This document shows positions 9,803 to 20,720 of a stretch of 64,000 nucleotides of DNA, in pieces. The stretch lies in contig JAUPFV010000002.1 in NCBI GenBank assembly GCA_036936605.1, positions 218,847,546 to 218,911,545 of the forward strand, written 5' to 3'. The position numbers and the translations under genes were made by a program. The notes below the pieces were generated by a model. That model saw only the letters and a list, made by a program, of their open reading frames with translations, did not search any database and was not told the origin of the DNA. Source of the DNA: Limnanthes douglasii subsp. nivea. Its lineage: Eukaryota > Streptophyta > Magnoliopsida > Brassicales > Limnanthaceae. How positions within the stretch are numbered: the first letter of the stretch is position 1; each line of letters begins with the position of its first letter.

Positions 9803-10207
9803 CGGGCTTTTTAATGAAATTTGATGCCTTCTTAAAAACATTTCGAAGTGTTCTTACTTTGTTTTTTGTCACACCATCCAGATTGAAGTAAAAGAATGAT
9901 GACCATTTAAACATTTGTCATCAGAGAGCTTAAACACTCTCATTTTACACTACTTATGAAATAACTAAGGGCTATTTAAACACTAGCCACCAAAATTGAA
10001 ACAAATTATGAAAGGATGCGAAAATTGTGCAAAACAAGGATGTCCATTGAAATAACTTAAGTGCCTTGGCCTTCCAAAGACTTTTAAATTGTCAAACAGA
10101 GTAAAGGATCTATCCGGTCAGATACCAGAAACGCTAACAAAAAGAGTGCCTTGGCCTTCCAATGACTTTAGTTTAGATAACATGAAAAGTAAAAAATAAT
10201 TCATAAT

Positions 10208-11843
10208 TTAAGACTGAGCCTTTGAAGATGGCTCAGCCTCATCCATATTTTTCTTCCCCTTGGGATCGTCTTTCTCCTCGTTTGGGCTCTCCCCGGTGTT
10301 CTCTTCGTCATCAGATGAGGATGCACTGGAGAAGTCAAACCTGTCGCCTTCGGCCATTGTGTAAAATAGGAGGTCTGGATACTCTACATGAAGCCACAAA
10401 TCTCCCAGGTTCCTCTTCGAGAACTTCTCGTGGAAGAGCAGGACCATGCCCCATCTCACCTCATCGGTTTGAAAGTCACTAGGTATCTCCTCTGCTTGTG
10501 TTAGGTCAGTGGGATCAACATGGGGGGGAGGCTCCGGATCCCGGAGAGAAAGTTCATCACCCTTAGAGGTCTTCTTCTTCTTGACCTCCCTGTCCTTGCT
10601 CTCAGCTCCCCGTTTACGATCTCTTTTGGAAGCCCTTGGGGGTTCTGGGAGTGAACTTCTTGCCTAACACTCTCCTGCTCTACCACTTCCAAGAGAGCAG
10701 TATCAATCTGACTTGGGGTCGACCCCTCCGGATTTGTTAAAGCAGCTTCATCCACCTCGGCAGGGTTCGCTCCACCTACCACTTTCTTGCCCTTATTCTT
10801 TTTGCCTTTCATCTTACTCGGGGCCTTGGCCCGGCCTGGTAAGTAAAGTGTCCCATCCGGTTCGTGTGTCCTCTTGAGCACTACATCTGGAGGGGGTTGA
10901 GTGGTGAGCTCTTCCCAGGTTAAGTCCCTCCGGCCTGTAGTGTTACAGAGGTGAGACCTTGCTAAGTTGCCCCCCGTGAAGGCATCGTGGAACCGGTTTC
11001 CCCACCTTTTAGCAGTCCAAGCGTTGATCTTGGTGCAAGTGGTCTGCCCGGACTTTAGATAGTCATTGAAATCCTTGGGCAGTTCTGATAAGAGGAAGAC
11101 AAAGTCAATCAGTTTAAACAAATTTGATAAAAGAAGAGATAAAAATATAAAGTAGGAGCCTTACGATCACTCCTCCATCTGCTGGTGGGGAGACTTGGGT
11201 TGACTCCGGCCTTGATTTTCTTCTCGTTCTCCCAAGCACCACTTACGAACATGAATTGAGTCCTCCAATTCCTCTCCGATTCTAGCAGGTCATCAACAGC
11301 TTTGAATTTATCCCCCATATTGAAGTGGTAGAAGGGAATGTGGTGGTTTCTGCAGAGACTGACCACAGTAGGAAACTCTTCCATTGGTAGAGGAATCCCA
11401 GAGAGCCTAGAGGCCATAATGCAGGCCATGAGGGTGTACCAAGCATTGGGACTCAGCTGGCTCGGACAGAGCTTTATCAGATGAAAGTATCTGACAATCT
11501 CTGGGTCCAAGGGGAATCTGAGCCCCTAGTTAAACAGCTCCGTGAAGATAACTATCTCGCTCAGCTTGCAATCCATGGGAGTTTTGGGGGTGATAGGGAT
11601 TCTTATCTTCACATTCTCTGGAATCCCCCACTTCGTACGCATCCGGCCCAATTCAGCTGTATGGATGAAAGCGTAGTTGATCTTTTGCAGGGCAAGGAGA
11701 TACTTAACATTGACCTTGTGAAAACGAGGCCCTACCCTTCCTTCAAGACACTCCGGCAGGTCCGGATGCCTCAAGCATAATTTTTCCTTGCCTTTGTCCT
11801 TTTGGGCAGCCACAGCACCACTAGTCTGTCCGGAAGGTTCATC
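10208..11843 (-). pseudogene. Tat antisense gene, palindrome right arm, N-truncated
   Basis: Inverted copy of 7432-9019. It keeps the complete 48-bp segment deleted there (KAVDDLLESERNWRTQF) and reads LSPNAWYTLMACIMASRLSG without the left-arm stop, but has its own stop after VIFTELFN and a shift near 10640. The intron is 11085-11164. Upstream of 11843 the frame continues to 12008 into unrelated sequence (MDNGKILEFVKIKNNNEPRR), giving a fused reading frame. This fusion is probably accidental. Confidence 0.75.
11085..11164 (-). other. Intron of the Tat antisense gene (right arm)
   Basis: 80 bp, donor GTAAGG, acceptor CTTATCAG, at the same codon as in the left arm. Confidence 0.72.
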
Positions 11844-12012
11844 ATCCAAGATATTAATAATTGCGTTGTTGTCAAGTGATCTTAGCTTCACTAGTGCATG
11901 TTCTACCTGCCTCTCCCATCTTGGTAGGGTTTCGCGACTGACTGGATCACGTCGAGGCTCGTTGTTGTTCTTTATCTTCACGAACTCTAAAATTTTCCCA
12001 TTGTCCATCTAG
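11844..12012 (-). other. Unidentified coding-like stretch joined to the right arm
   Basis: 55 codons from an ATG at 12008 (MDNGKILEF, RWERQVEHALVKLRSLDNN) in frame with the truncated antisense gene. The left arm has LTR sequence at the equivalent place, so this is foreign to the element or a different flank. I do not recognise it. Confidence 0.3.
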
Positions 12013-13240
12013 TGTTGGACCTGGTCTTGTAAGGACTACCAGGCCTTAGTTTAGTGGCTAAAATCATTTTGTAAATTTTAATTCTTGCGTTTGTATCTTT
12101 GTTTCGTGGGTGTTACTAGCTTCTCTAGTCTTTGGTAGTGGACCAAATATTTTTGGTCAAGTCATAAATAGTTATCAAGTTATTTGTTAGTTTTCGTTAT
12201 TATTATTGTCACCTCGTGATATTTTTTAGAACTTTCTATTGAAGATTCTTGGTTTCACTATTGTTCATTGTGGTTCCATGGAACTTCTTGCCGCGGTTGA
12301 GTTTTTACATGTCTTACTATCAATTTGTGGCATCTTACCATAGTATGATAAGAATTGTAGACATTCAGGTTAACGTGTTCCCTTCCATTATACCCTTTAT
12401 GACTCCTCAATAGTGATGTGAATCTTCACTTTCCTAAATATGTCCCGAATTTGAAGGTTTTTCTACTTTATTATAGTTTCTAACAGTGGTCCTAGCATAC
12501 TCTATTTCTATAGTATGTGACTGTTACCAGATGGAGACAATCATACAATTCACATTATATATCTATAAATATCTGGGTGTATTCCTTGAGCATCTCATTT
12601 GGCTACTACTCATAATGAATGATGTACTTTATGTTGCACTTAATGACATTTGACCTAATAAAATTATTGTGGAAGGTCATGCATAATATTTTTTCGTTTT
12701 TATACTTCTTGGTGGTAGATTGTTGAACCATGTTAAAATGTTACCCCAAATATTATCGAAAATGATTTGTATTTGATTATGTCATCATTCGAGAAGCGTG
12801 TCATATTGTAGTTAAAATTCTCCATGTGATGCTATAGATCTCCCTCGTTATTATGTTTGGTTATATTTTGGCTATTATAGCTTGGTAAGTCATTGTAATA
12901 GGATTTTCGGAACTAATGGTGATTTGTCATCTAGTTGCTCGTTGTCACCGTCATGTATGGTATAACCTCATTAATAGTTTTTTTGCCACATGAACTTGGT
13001 GATGCCGTGTCCCTTGCCATATGTTGGCTACGTTTGCATTGCGACTACAGACATATGCTAATTAGTATACATGTGGTTGCTGATTAAAATCCATGTTTGA
13101 TATGAAACATAGGTAGCCCCTCGACCATTCGCTTGGCTTAGTATTGTTGGCATTAATGAATGTTTAACTAAACTTCATTATCCAATTTTGGGTTAAAGGT
13201 ATTCCAAGGTGTGTCTTGATATATGATTGAACTATATACC
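12013..13240. other. No gene seen
   Basis: AT-rich sequence with many stops in all frames. No LTR, TIR or coding similarity was recognised. Confidence 0.5.
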
Positions 13241-13249
13241 GAGTTAGAA

Positions 13250-13770
13250 TTTTTACTAGGCCCCAAGTCGCTGATGGAGGTTCAGATGGGCTCTAAACTG
13301 ATGTTGGAGGACTTCCTAATGCAAATGGATGTTCGAATCGGCCAAAGCTGCTAGAGGTTTGGATGGGCTACAAACTGGTACTGGTGCACTACAGAATGCA
13401 GCTGGATGTTCGATTGGACTCCAAGTTTCTATAAGAGGTCATGTTTGGACCCATACTGCTGCCTGGGGTTTGGCTGGGGCCTAAACTATAATTGAGGGAT
13501 GTTGGATTGGAGCTTGATGCTCGGTTATGGTCCGGATTATGATCAGAATTATGGTTGAGGCACAAACTACTGTCAAGGGATACGCGATTAGAGATGGATG
13601 CTCGGTTGTGCTTCGGATTGCAATTAGAGGTTCTAATGGGGACCAAAATTCTAATGGAGGATGCTAGATTAAATTTGGATGTTTGTATGTACTTCTGATT
13701 CCAGGTGGAGGTTCCGTTGGGCTCCTTGGAGAAAGGAAACATGTTGTTAGGGTTGGATGGAGGTCCAACT
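13250..13770 (-). repeat. Degenerate repeat with an Asn/Ser-rich open frame
   Basis: Segments such as GAGGTTCAGATGGG, GAGGTTTGGATGGG and GGGGTTTGGCTGGGG recur at irregular spacing of 60-110 bp. On the minus strand 13742-13389 stays open for 117 codons and reads as loose repeats (HNRASISNRVSLDSSL, HNRASSSNPTSLNYSL). It may be a decayed low-complexity exon or an old minisatellite. I cannot name it. Confidence 0.35.
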
Positions 13771-15869
13771 GCAACACTCTTTCATTGCTCTTGGCTGAAG
13801 GCTCCTGATATATGGCTACTACTTATATATCACATGCTGAATGCTTCAATGGTGGGGTTTTAATTCTCTGTTTGATCTTTTCTTGTTGCAAAACTTTATG
13901 CATTTTGCAGAGGATGCTCTTGTCAGAGTCGTCCTTGTTGGTTTCACTTCTGGCTTATGAAGTAGTTGTTTCTAAAAAAACTCTACTAAGAAGGAGCTGT
14001 TATACCAAATATTTAAATTAGTCCTAATGTGTGCATAGGTCTTGCGCAAGTTACTATAAATTCACGGTCAGAGAAGTTGGAATTGGAGGCAAAAAATGCA
14101 AAATAACCTATAGCCAGTGGATGCATAGTCAAAGAAGCGAGTGGCTCAACCTAAGGGTTCGTAGGGGCTATAAGCTCACCTAACGCGGTTGATAGAACTA
14201 GAAGTGAAGCGAACATAGCTGTCAAAACAAGGGACTGAACCAAAGGGGTCATCGGGGCTGGAGGCGTGATGTAATATATCTCAGTATTTTCTTCATTATT
14301 GATGGAAAATTCTCGATCATTGAACTCGTCATCATTTGGTTTTTATTTCACTTGGTTTTTAAGTTCAAGAAAAGGTAAATAGAAAACAAGAATTTTATGG
14401 GAGCAATATTTCCCATAGACGATGTCAAATGGTGATACAAATTCCGTTTAGCAGAAAACCAAAAATTATAAATAAGTAAATCTAATCAATAGTATTTTGA
14501 GAATGAGAAATATCATGTTTTATTCATGGAGAATATCTCCTACTTATAGATAATATATTCCCTTAAGTAGTGGATAAGGAGAATTATGTAATTCCTTATC
14601 GCATGATGTCACGTTTATATATTGTCTCGTTTATACAACTTGAGAGATATTTTCTTCATGTCTTGGATTCTTAGAGTCTAAGATTTAACCCAATTAGCCT
14701 TTGATCTTGTCGGGCCAAGTTATTTAACTTGAACGAAATTGACCCTTAACCAATTGAAGAAAATAAATATTGTAAATGTTGTGTCAGATAAGCCAAGTTA
14801 TATTGAAATACATGAGACAAACTTCAAGATCAAGGGAGATCTTCTACGGGCAGGCGTCAACTAGCTTTCTCTAAGGAATCATAAGAAATATATTGAAAAT
14901 TGAGCAATCAATACATCACTTGTCCTAAGTATTTAGCCTTCATTCAAGCTATCCACATGACTCGACCCTCAAACTCGAATCGAACAGTCTAACACAACAA
15001 CTCCAACTTCACTATCCCACCCTCCAAGAGCACCCATTTGGTTTAATACTTTCAGTTACATGGTAGGGGGTCATTTCTCCATATAAGTTTACTTCTTAAT
15101 CTTAGTTGGTATTGGCTCGAACTCTCAACTGTTGGACACTTTCTAGAAGTTTAGGAACTAGTTGGTATGAGTGATGTTACTGATGGTCCCTCTCGGCGAT
15201 AATATAAACGTTGTCCTCTGCCTCTTCTTGTCCCACCTTCGCAGGATTGTCCACATCAATATATGTGTTTATCATGGGTTGAAATTAGACTGAAATAAGT
15301 TATTGATAGTAAGTAGGTTATAGAATTATTTGAAGCAGTTTTGGGTAATGTGCTCTAATAAATATGTAACGATCTATTTGCCTTGATGCTTATAAATAGA
15401 TCACGAACTTCCAAATTCTCAAAAGTATCCAGTAGAACGTGTAAGGGTTGGATAAGAAGTATAACTCAACACAAGTTATAGATAGAATAAAAAAATAAAT
15501 TTAAAGGTAATGATGGCGTCCGAATGGTTTGGATATTTTATCATGGCTTTTCTAGTTGTGGCTCGTCCGAATGGGGGGTCGACTATCACTGGTTTCCAAC
15601 ACACCATTCAAAAAAATAAATTTCATTTTCTAATTTTTGTCAAATACAATAAGGTCATCAAGGCATCTTGGCCAAATCACATGCCATTAAGGTTCCCACC
15701 AGAGTCTTCCATGTGTTTTGGGTTTCTTGGCTCAAACAAATATCCACAGGCTCAAAGAATTTTAAGATTTTGGGATAATGGAGTAGTCAAACCCTTTGGT
15801 CAAGTATGTTAGTGTAGAAAATAACTCTGGTAGAGGGGGAAGATCGGTTTGGATTGCCTGAAATAATTG
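13771..15869. other. No gene recognised
   Basis: Several short open stretches (for example 15510-15812) lack recognisable domains. A TATA-like CTTATAAATAG lies near 15390. Parts look like old LTR or intergenic DNA, but no pair of ends could be matched. Confidence 0.4.
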
Positions 15870-16294
15870 GCGACCTGTCAGATATTAAATGGATCTATGC
15901 AGAATTGACATGTTTAATTTGTTATCTGCCAAGACACGCTACTTGCATGACATGTTTACAAGTAGTTACCTGTCAAACCTGCTACCTACCGCCTGCCTCA
16001 CAAGTTTATGTTTTAGTATTTTTAATTATACCAGAACACTTGTAAAGGTGTTCACGCTTAAGTAGTTACCTGCCGGACGCGTTACCTGTCAGGCTAAATA
16101 AAAAATAATAATTTATAAGTTTATTATTATAAAAATTATTTAATTTATTTTTAGATATTGTAAAAAATATTATTATGATTTTATTGTTACATTTTGAATA
16201 TTATTATAATTTTTTTTAAGCAAAAAACCTCTAATTCATTTCATTTAACATCAAGAATCTATGTTACAAGATATGCGGTCAAAATCTAAGAAAA

Positions 16295-16718
16295 TTATAG
16301 AAGTGTTATCCTTGGTTCGAAGCCAAATTTTTCCTCAGCAGCCGAATATCTTTTTCTCATCTGATGAACTACCTGAGATGCTTTCTTTGCACTGACCACA
16401 TCCCAAAAACCATCACACGCCAACAAGGAAAATGCCCCACTTGCTTGACCAATAAGCACAACTTGACTTATAAAAGGCTTTGAACTGAAGCGAGACTCTT
16501 GCTGCTTCAGAAATTTATCTCCAAGCATCCGAGCAAGATTCTTGAATGTGGAGTCTTTCAGAAGCACTAGTTATTCTATGATCTTCTGTCTTCTGAACCA
16601 GCTGGTCATTAATATGCATTATACAAGCTGAATCGCCAACATTTGCACATTGTGCAAAGAAGTTTTTAACACCGTCGGCCCAAACCAGAAGCACTGTTGC
16701 AGTACATCCCTTCTAATC
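16295..16718 (-). pseudogene. Protein phosphatase 2C fragment captured inside a hAT derivative
   Basis: Minus-strand codons from 16718 read GCTATVLLVWADG, then FFAQCANVGDSAC, KTEDHRIT and SER: PP2C core strands with the GCTA and NVGDS motifs. A deletion of roughly 16 codons and a frameshift follow. The frame resumes at 16567 as LARMLGDKFLKQQ, then LLACDGFWDVVSAKKASQ, the PP2C DG.WD motif with its metal-binding Asp. It ends soon after RKRYSAAEE. N-terminal domain sequence and the last Asp motif are absent. hAT AT-rich repeats on both sides (16120-16215 and 16900-17690) indicate it is carried by the transposon. No introns are visible within the segment. It is a pseudogene. Confidence 0.82.
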
Positions 16719-16985
16719 GAATATTGTATAATTGATCTTGCCAAGATTCTGCTTTGTTGAAATGCAAAATTTGCAACACTAATCATGTATGCTAATCACT
16801 CATATTGGTTACTGAGACATGCTTCTGTCTGAGAAAATGCATCCCTGAGAACATCTGATGCATGACTAGTCATTCTTTAACAAGCGGCCGTGTGTTGAAA
16901 CTACATATTATTATTCTTATTCTTATTTTATTAATTATAATCATATTTTATAATTACAAGTGATGTGATTTTAATTTTTATATTA

Positions 16986-16986
<1 letters not shown>

Positions 16987-17054
<68 letters not shown>
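16987..17054. repeat. TTA/ATT trinucleotide microsatellite
   Basis: More than 20 uninterrupted ATT units within the hAT AT-rich 3' repeat. Confidence 0.95.
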
Positions 17055-17690
17055 GGTTATAAATATTATAAGTGTTGTAATTATTTTATAAACCAAAATC
17101 ATACCTTAAGTTATATTTAAAAAATATTATTATTATTATAATGTATATGATTATAAATTTATTATTACAATTTGGTTAGTATTATTATGATTTGATTATT
17201 AATATTTGAAGTGTTGTAATTATTTTAAACCAAAATTTTAAATATTAGAAGTTTTATGGTTATAATGTTATTATTACATTTTGAATATTATTATTATGAT
17301 TTGGTTATAAATATTACAAGTGCTTATATTATGTTATAAACCAAAATCATATCTTATCATGTTAAAATATTAAGTTGTATGGTTATAACTTTATTATTAC
17401 ATTTTGAATATTATTATTATGACTTGGTTATAAATAATAGTAGTGTTGTTATTATTTTTTAAAACAAATCATTGTAAAATATTACAAGTTATATGGTTAT
17501 CATTTTATTATTACATTTTGAATATTATTATTATTATGACTTGGTTATAAATATTAGTAGTGTTGTTATTATTTTATAAACCAAAATCATACCTTATCAT
17601 GGTAAAATATTACAAGTTATATGGTTATCATTTTATTATTACATTTTGATTATTATGATTTGGTTTTAGACTACTACTTACTAATATCAC
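17040..17690 (-). repeat. AT-rich hAT repeat of about 130 bp, several units
   Basis: Units repeat ATTACATTTTGAATATTATT, GATTTGGTTATAAATATTA, AAACCAAAATCATA and TTATCATG. They are the complement of the unit at 5880-6303. Confidence 0.7.
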
Positions 17691-18145
17691 AAATGAAAAT
17701 GAATTATTTAAGTTTTTTTAAAATAAAAATAAACGAATAACAACTAATCTAAACGACTATAACAAACAAATAACGTGATATATTATACGAAGCTATTAAT
17801 TCAGCTAGTATAATGTTACCACAATGTTATTTAAGTATTTTTATCGAAGAAAAATAAAAAATGAAAAAAATATAAAAATTATTCCGAAAGTAGAACTAGA
17901 GTTTCTAAAAAAAGTAGCCAATACTTTCGTAGAATTTGTAGAAGAAGTAGAGAGATTTAAAGTAGTATTGATAAATGATGATTTGGATTTGGGAATCTCC
18001 TCTATTTGTCCAGGAAATTAAAAAAAAGATCAACATGAATTCAGATATTCGGATGACTTTGAAATCGGATATCCAGACTCGTCGTCCGGATATCAAGATA
18101 TCCGGACTCACAACGGCTAATTTAGCCACCAAGTTGTCACTTGTC

Positions 18146-18190
18146 AACAACAAAAGGCGGCTACATTATATATAGCCGTCTTTTGTTGTT
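18146..18190. promoter_or_regulatory. Hairpin in the hAT promoter remnant
   Basis: 18-bp arms AACAACAAAAGGCGGCTA and TAGCCGTCTTTTGTTGTT, one mismatch, with a 9-nt loop. It lies where the palindrome at 3074-3098 lies in the full-length element. Confidence 0.6.
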
Positions 18191-18199
18191 TAATATAAT

Positions 18200-20040
18200 A
18201 ATATATAATATATTTTTATATAAGTTTTATTTAGTTTATATTTTATTATCTATATATATAATTAATTTAAGTATTTTGTTTGTTTACGATATCAAAATAA
18301 TATTACAAGTATTTTGTTTGTTTACGATATACATATCTTAATTATAGAATTTCGATTTAGTTAAGGCATACAAATTGTTATTTGATAATCATATAAACAT
18401 TTTTAAAATATAATATATGAAAATCAAAATACATTTAGATGTCTATAATAATATATATATATATATATATATTATTTAATATCTATCTAATAATAAATAA
18501 AATATCTAAAATATCTAAATACAATCCAGCAATATCAAAATCATACTAATAGATATATATTATTTAATATCTACATAATATTAAATAAAATATAAAAAAT
18601 ATCTAAATATAATTAAACAATATCAAAATCATATTAAAATTATCTTCTTTAAGATATATATATATATCTTAATTATAGATAATATAATATTTCAAAATCA
18701 AAATACAACTAGATGTCTAATAGGTATATATTATTTAATATCTACCTAATATTCAATAAAATATCTATAATATCTAAATATAATCAATAAAAAAAATACT
18801 AAGTATCTTGTTTACAATATGCATATCTTAATTATAAAATTTTGATTTAGTTAAGGCATATAAATTATTATTTTTTGTTATTGAAATTCGATTTAATCAA
18901 CGCATACAATTAGGTTTAAATAATATTATAGAATACTTGATAAACACTGCCTTAAATGGGTCATCTGTGGCTAATCTGCGTAGATTTACGTAAATAACCT
19001 GATACTTGTCAGTATGGATGACAAACAGGCTGACCCACGACCCACCCGACTCATTTAACAATTTTAAACATGTTGCAGGTTACTGCTTATGTAGATCTAA
19101 CAGGTAAACAGGTCTGGTAGGTAAACCAAGCAGGTTACCCAGAAAACCCATTTAAGACACTACTTATCAAGTATTATATAATATTGTTTAAAATTAATCT
19201 GTATGTGTTAATTAAGTCGAATTTCAATAATCTAGAGATGTACAATATAAATGAAATAATTATGCTATTTATATTATTTTAATCGAAATTCTATAATCAA
19301 GGCAATTATATGGTAAACAATATAACTGTAATATGATTTTGATATTGTTTGATTATATTCAGATATTTAAAATATTTTATTTAATATTATGTAGATATTA
19401 AATAATATATACCTATTACACATCTAATTGTATTTTGATTTTAAATTATTATATTATTGAAAATATTTTTACTAGTATAAAATTAATAATCTGTATGTCT
19501 TAACTAAATCGAAATTCTATAATCAAGGCAATACATGTATATAGTAAACAAGATAATTGTAATATGATTTTGATATTTTTTTAATTATATTTAGATATTT
19601 AAGATATTTTATTTAATATTAGGTAGATATTATATATATAAGACATCTACTTGTATTTTGATTTCAAAATATCATATTATCGAAAATAGTTTTACGATTA
19701 TAAAATTAATAATTTGTCTTAACTAAATCGAAATCTAATAATCAAAACCTTTATATCGTAAACAAAATAATTGAATTGTATAAAAGAAACAATTTCCATT
19801 TATATTATATCTAATTTTATAGTTAGATATTTTAAATATTTTCGTTAATATTATGTAGATATTAAATAATATATACCAATAGACATCTAATTGTAATTTG
19901 ATTTTAAATTATTATATCTTTTAAAATATTTATAGGAGTATAAAAAAGAAAATTTTAAAATTCTATAATTAAGATATATATATATATATCGTAAATAAAA
20001 TACTTGTAATATTATTTTCATATTGTCGAAGAAATTTGTA
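18200..20040. repeat. Inverted pair of hAT 5' subterminal regions
   Basis: 18200-18990 is the complement of hAT 5' sequence. 19090-20040 is the same sequence in forward orientation (CCATTTAAG, TTTAAAATTAATCTGTATG, repeated TAGATATTAAATAATATAT). The two meet near 19000, next to GGATGACAAACAGGCTGACC, which looks like a degenerate hAT end. Either two hAT relatives lie head to head or one was partly inverted. Confidence 0.5.
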
Positions 20041-20201
20041 TCGAGAATCCAACTATCAAAACAATGAAGAATTATTAAAAATATTAAATTTAAATATTAA
20101 AAAATATATAAATAATTAATTTTATATTATAAATAGATAATATATAATTATAAATAAATAAGTAACCATAATTTTTGTATATTATAAATTAAATTTGAGT
20201 T

Positions 20202-20206
20202 AATTA
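20202..20206. repeat. Target-site duplication of element A, left
   Basis: AATTA, repeated at 30339-30343. Confidence 0.9.
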
Positions 20207-20642
20207 TGATGAGGGAGAATAAAAGACATGGTAAAATTGCAAAGAAGAGGTTTGTCAGGAGAGAATTGTAAAGAAGAAGTTTGTTAGGAGAGAATTGTAA
20301 AGAAGAAGTTTGTTAGGAGAGAATTGTAAAGGAGAAATTATATTAGTGGAAAAACTGTATAAACTACAGAAGAGATAGCTAGTATGAGAAGGTGAACAGA
20401 TATAGGGACCCAAAATGTAATAAACAGGAATTAAAGCGTGTAGGTCCCGCAATTTTACTATAAAAGGACCACACACGCTTCAAAGATCCCGAGATGAATA
20501 TAATACTACTTTCTCTCTCTACTTATGCTGGTACTTACTTTCTCTCTCTAAAAATATTCATTAGCTAAGTTCTTTAGTCTATTTTGGCACTAAAAGATCT
20601 TCGTAACACAAAATTACCCCTGAGCATTCTTAAAACTCTTCA
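20207..20642 (+). repeat. 5' LTR of element A
   Basis: 436 bp, from TGATGAGGGAG to CTCTTCA. It contains three copies of a 29-bp unit (AGAATTGTAAAGAAGAAG then TTTGTTAGGAG) at about 20260-20330, and a TATA box CTATAAAAGG at 20458-20467. Confidence 0.93.
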
Positions 20643-20643
20643 G

Positions 20644-20666
20644 TGGCGCCGTGTGTGGGAATCGAA
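20644..20666 (+). other. Primer-binding site of element A
   Basis: TGGCGCCGTGTGTGGGAATC begins 1 bp after the LTR. The start matches the complement of a plant tRNA-Asp 3' end (TGGCGCCGTT) with later mismatches; which tRNA primes is inferred. Confidence 0.65.
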
Positions 20667-20720
20667 GATTGTTCTGACGACAATCGCTTCCTGGACATAA
20701 TTCATAATCCGAGGGGAATT

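Larger units (their letters stand above)
7047..11843. mobile_element. Tat-lineage retrotransposon 3' end duplicated head to head
   Basis: Two inverted copies of one element end meet near 9613. Each arm holds the last residues of integrase, the conserved post-pol motif, and the antisense gene. The left arm also keeps an LTR (7047-7431, minus orientation), while the right arm ends at 11843 without an LTR. gag, protease, RT and the integrase core are missing. No paired target duplication was found: GCAAT precedes the LTR at 7042-7046, but no partner is seen on the right. This is a rearranged, non-autonomous derivative and not a normal insertion. Confidence 0.75.
7432..11843. repeat. 4.4-kb palindrome: arms about 2.2 kb, loop 54 bp
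   Basis: The left arm is 7432-9586 and the right arm 9641-11843, inverted. The loop is 9587-9640. Inner ends match (GGGTCAAAATTCTTCCAT against its complement) and outer ends match around GAACCTTCCGGACAG. The right arm is 48 bp longer, which is explained by a deletion in the left arm near 7975. The arms look well over 90% alike by eye. They include both ends of the antisense gene, so this is sequence duplication and not a chance hairpin. Confidence 0.9.
15870..19010 (-). mobile_element. hAT-family deletion derivative, minus orientation
   Basis: Read on the minus strand it has, in order: hAT 5' AT-rich sequence (18990-18200), the hAT promoter (TATA-like CAAATAGAGGAGA near 18010), the 5' leader of the transposase (17860-17700, with CACAATGTTATTTAAG in complement), then the AT-rich tandem repeat of about 130 bp (17690-16120) and GTTACCTG-rich 3' sequence to about 15880. 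The transposase coding region is missing. Its ends are uncertain, because clear terminal repeats and a target duplication could not be fixed. A phosphatase fragment lies in its 3' part. Confidence 0.55.

Noticed and set aside
15510..15812. 100-codon plus-strand frame
   Set aside because: No recognisable domain, composition like its non-coding surroundings, no neighbouring exons seen.
20255..20350. Regular 29-bp repeats in the LTRs, CRISPR-like in length
   Set aside because: Units are directly adjacent with no spacers, lie in an LTR of a plant retrotransposon, and occur in both LTRs.
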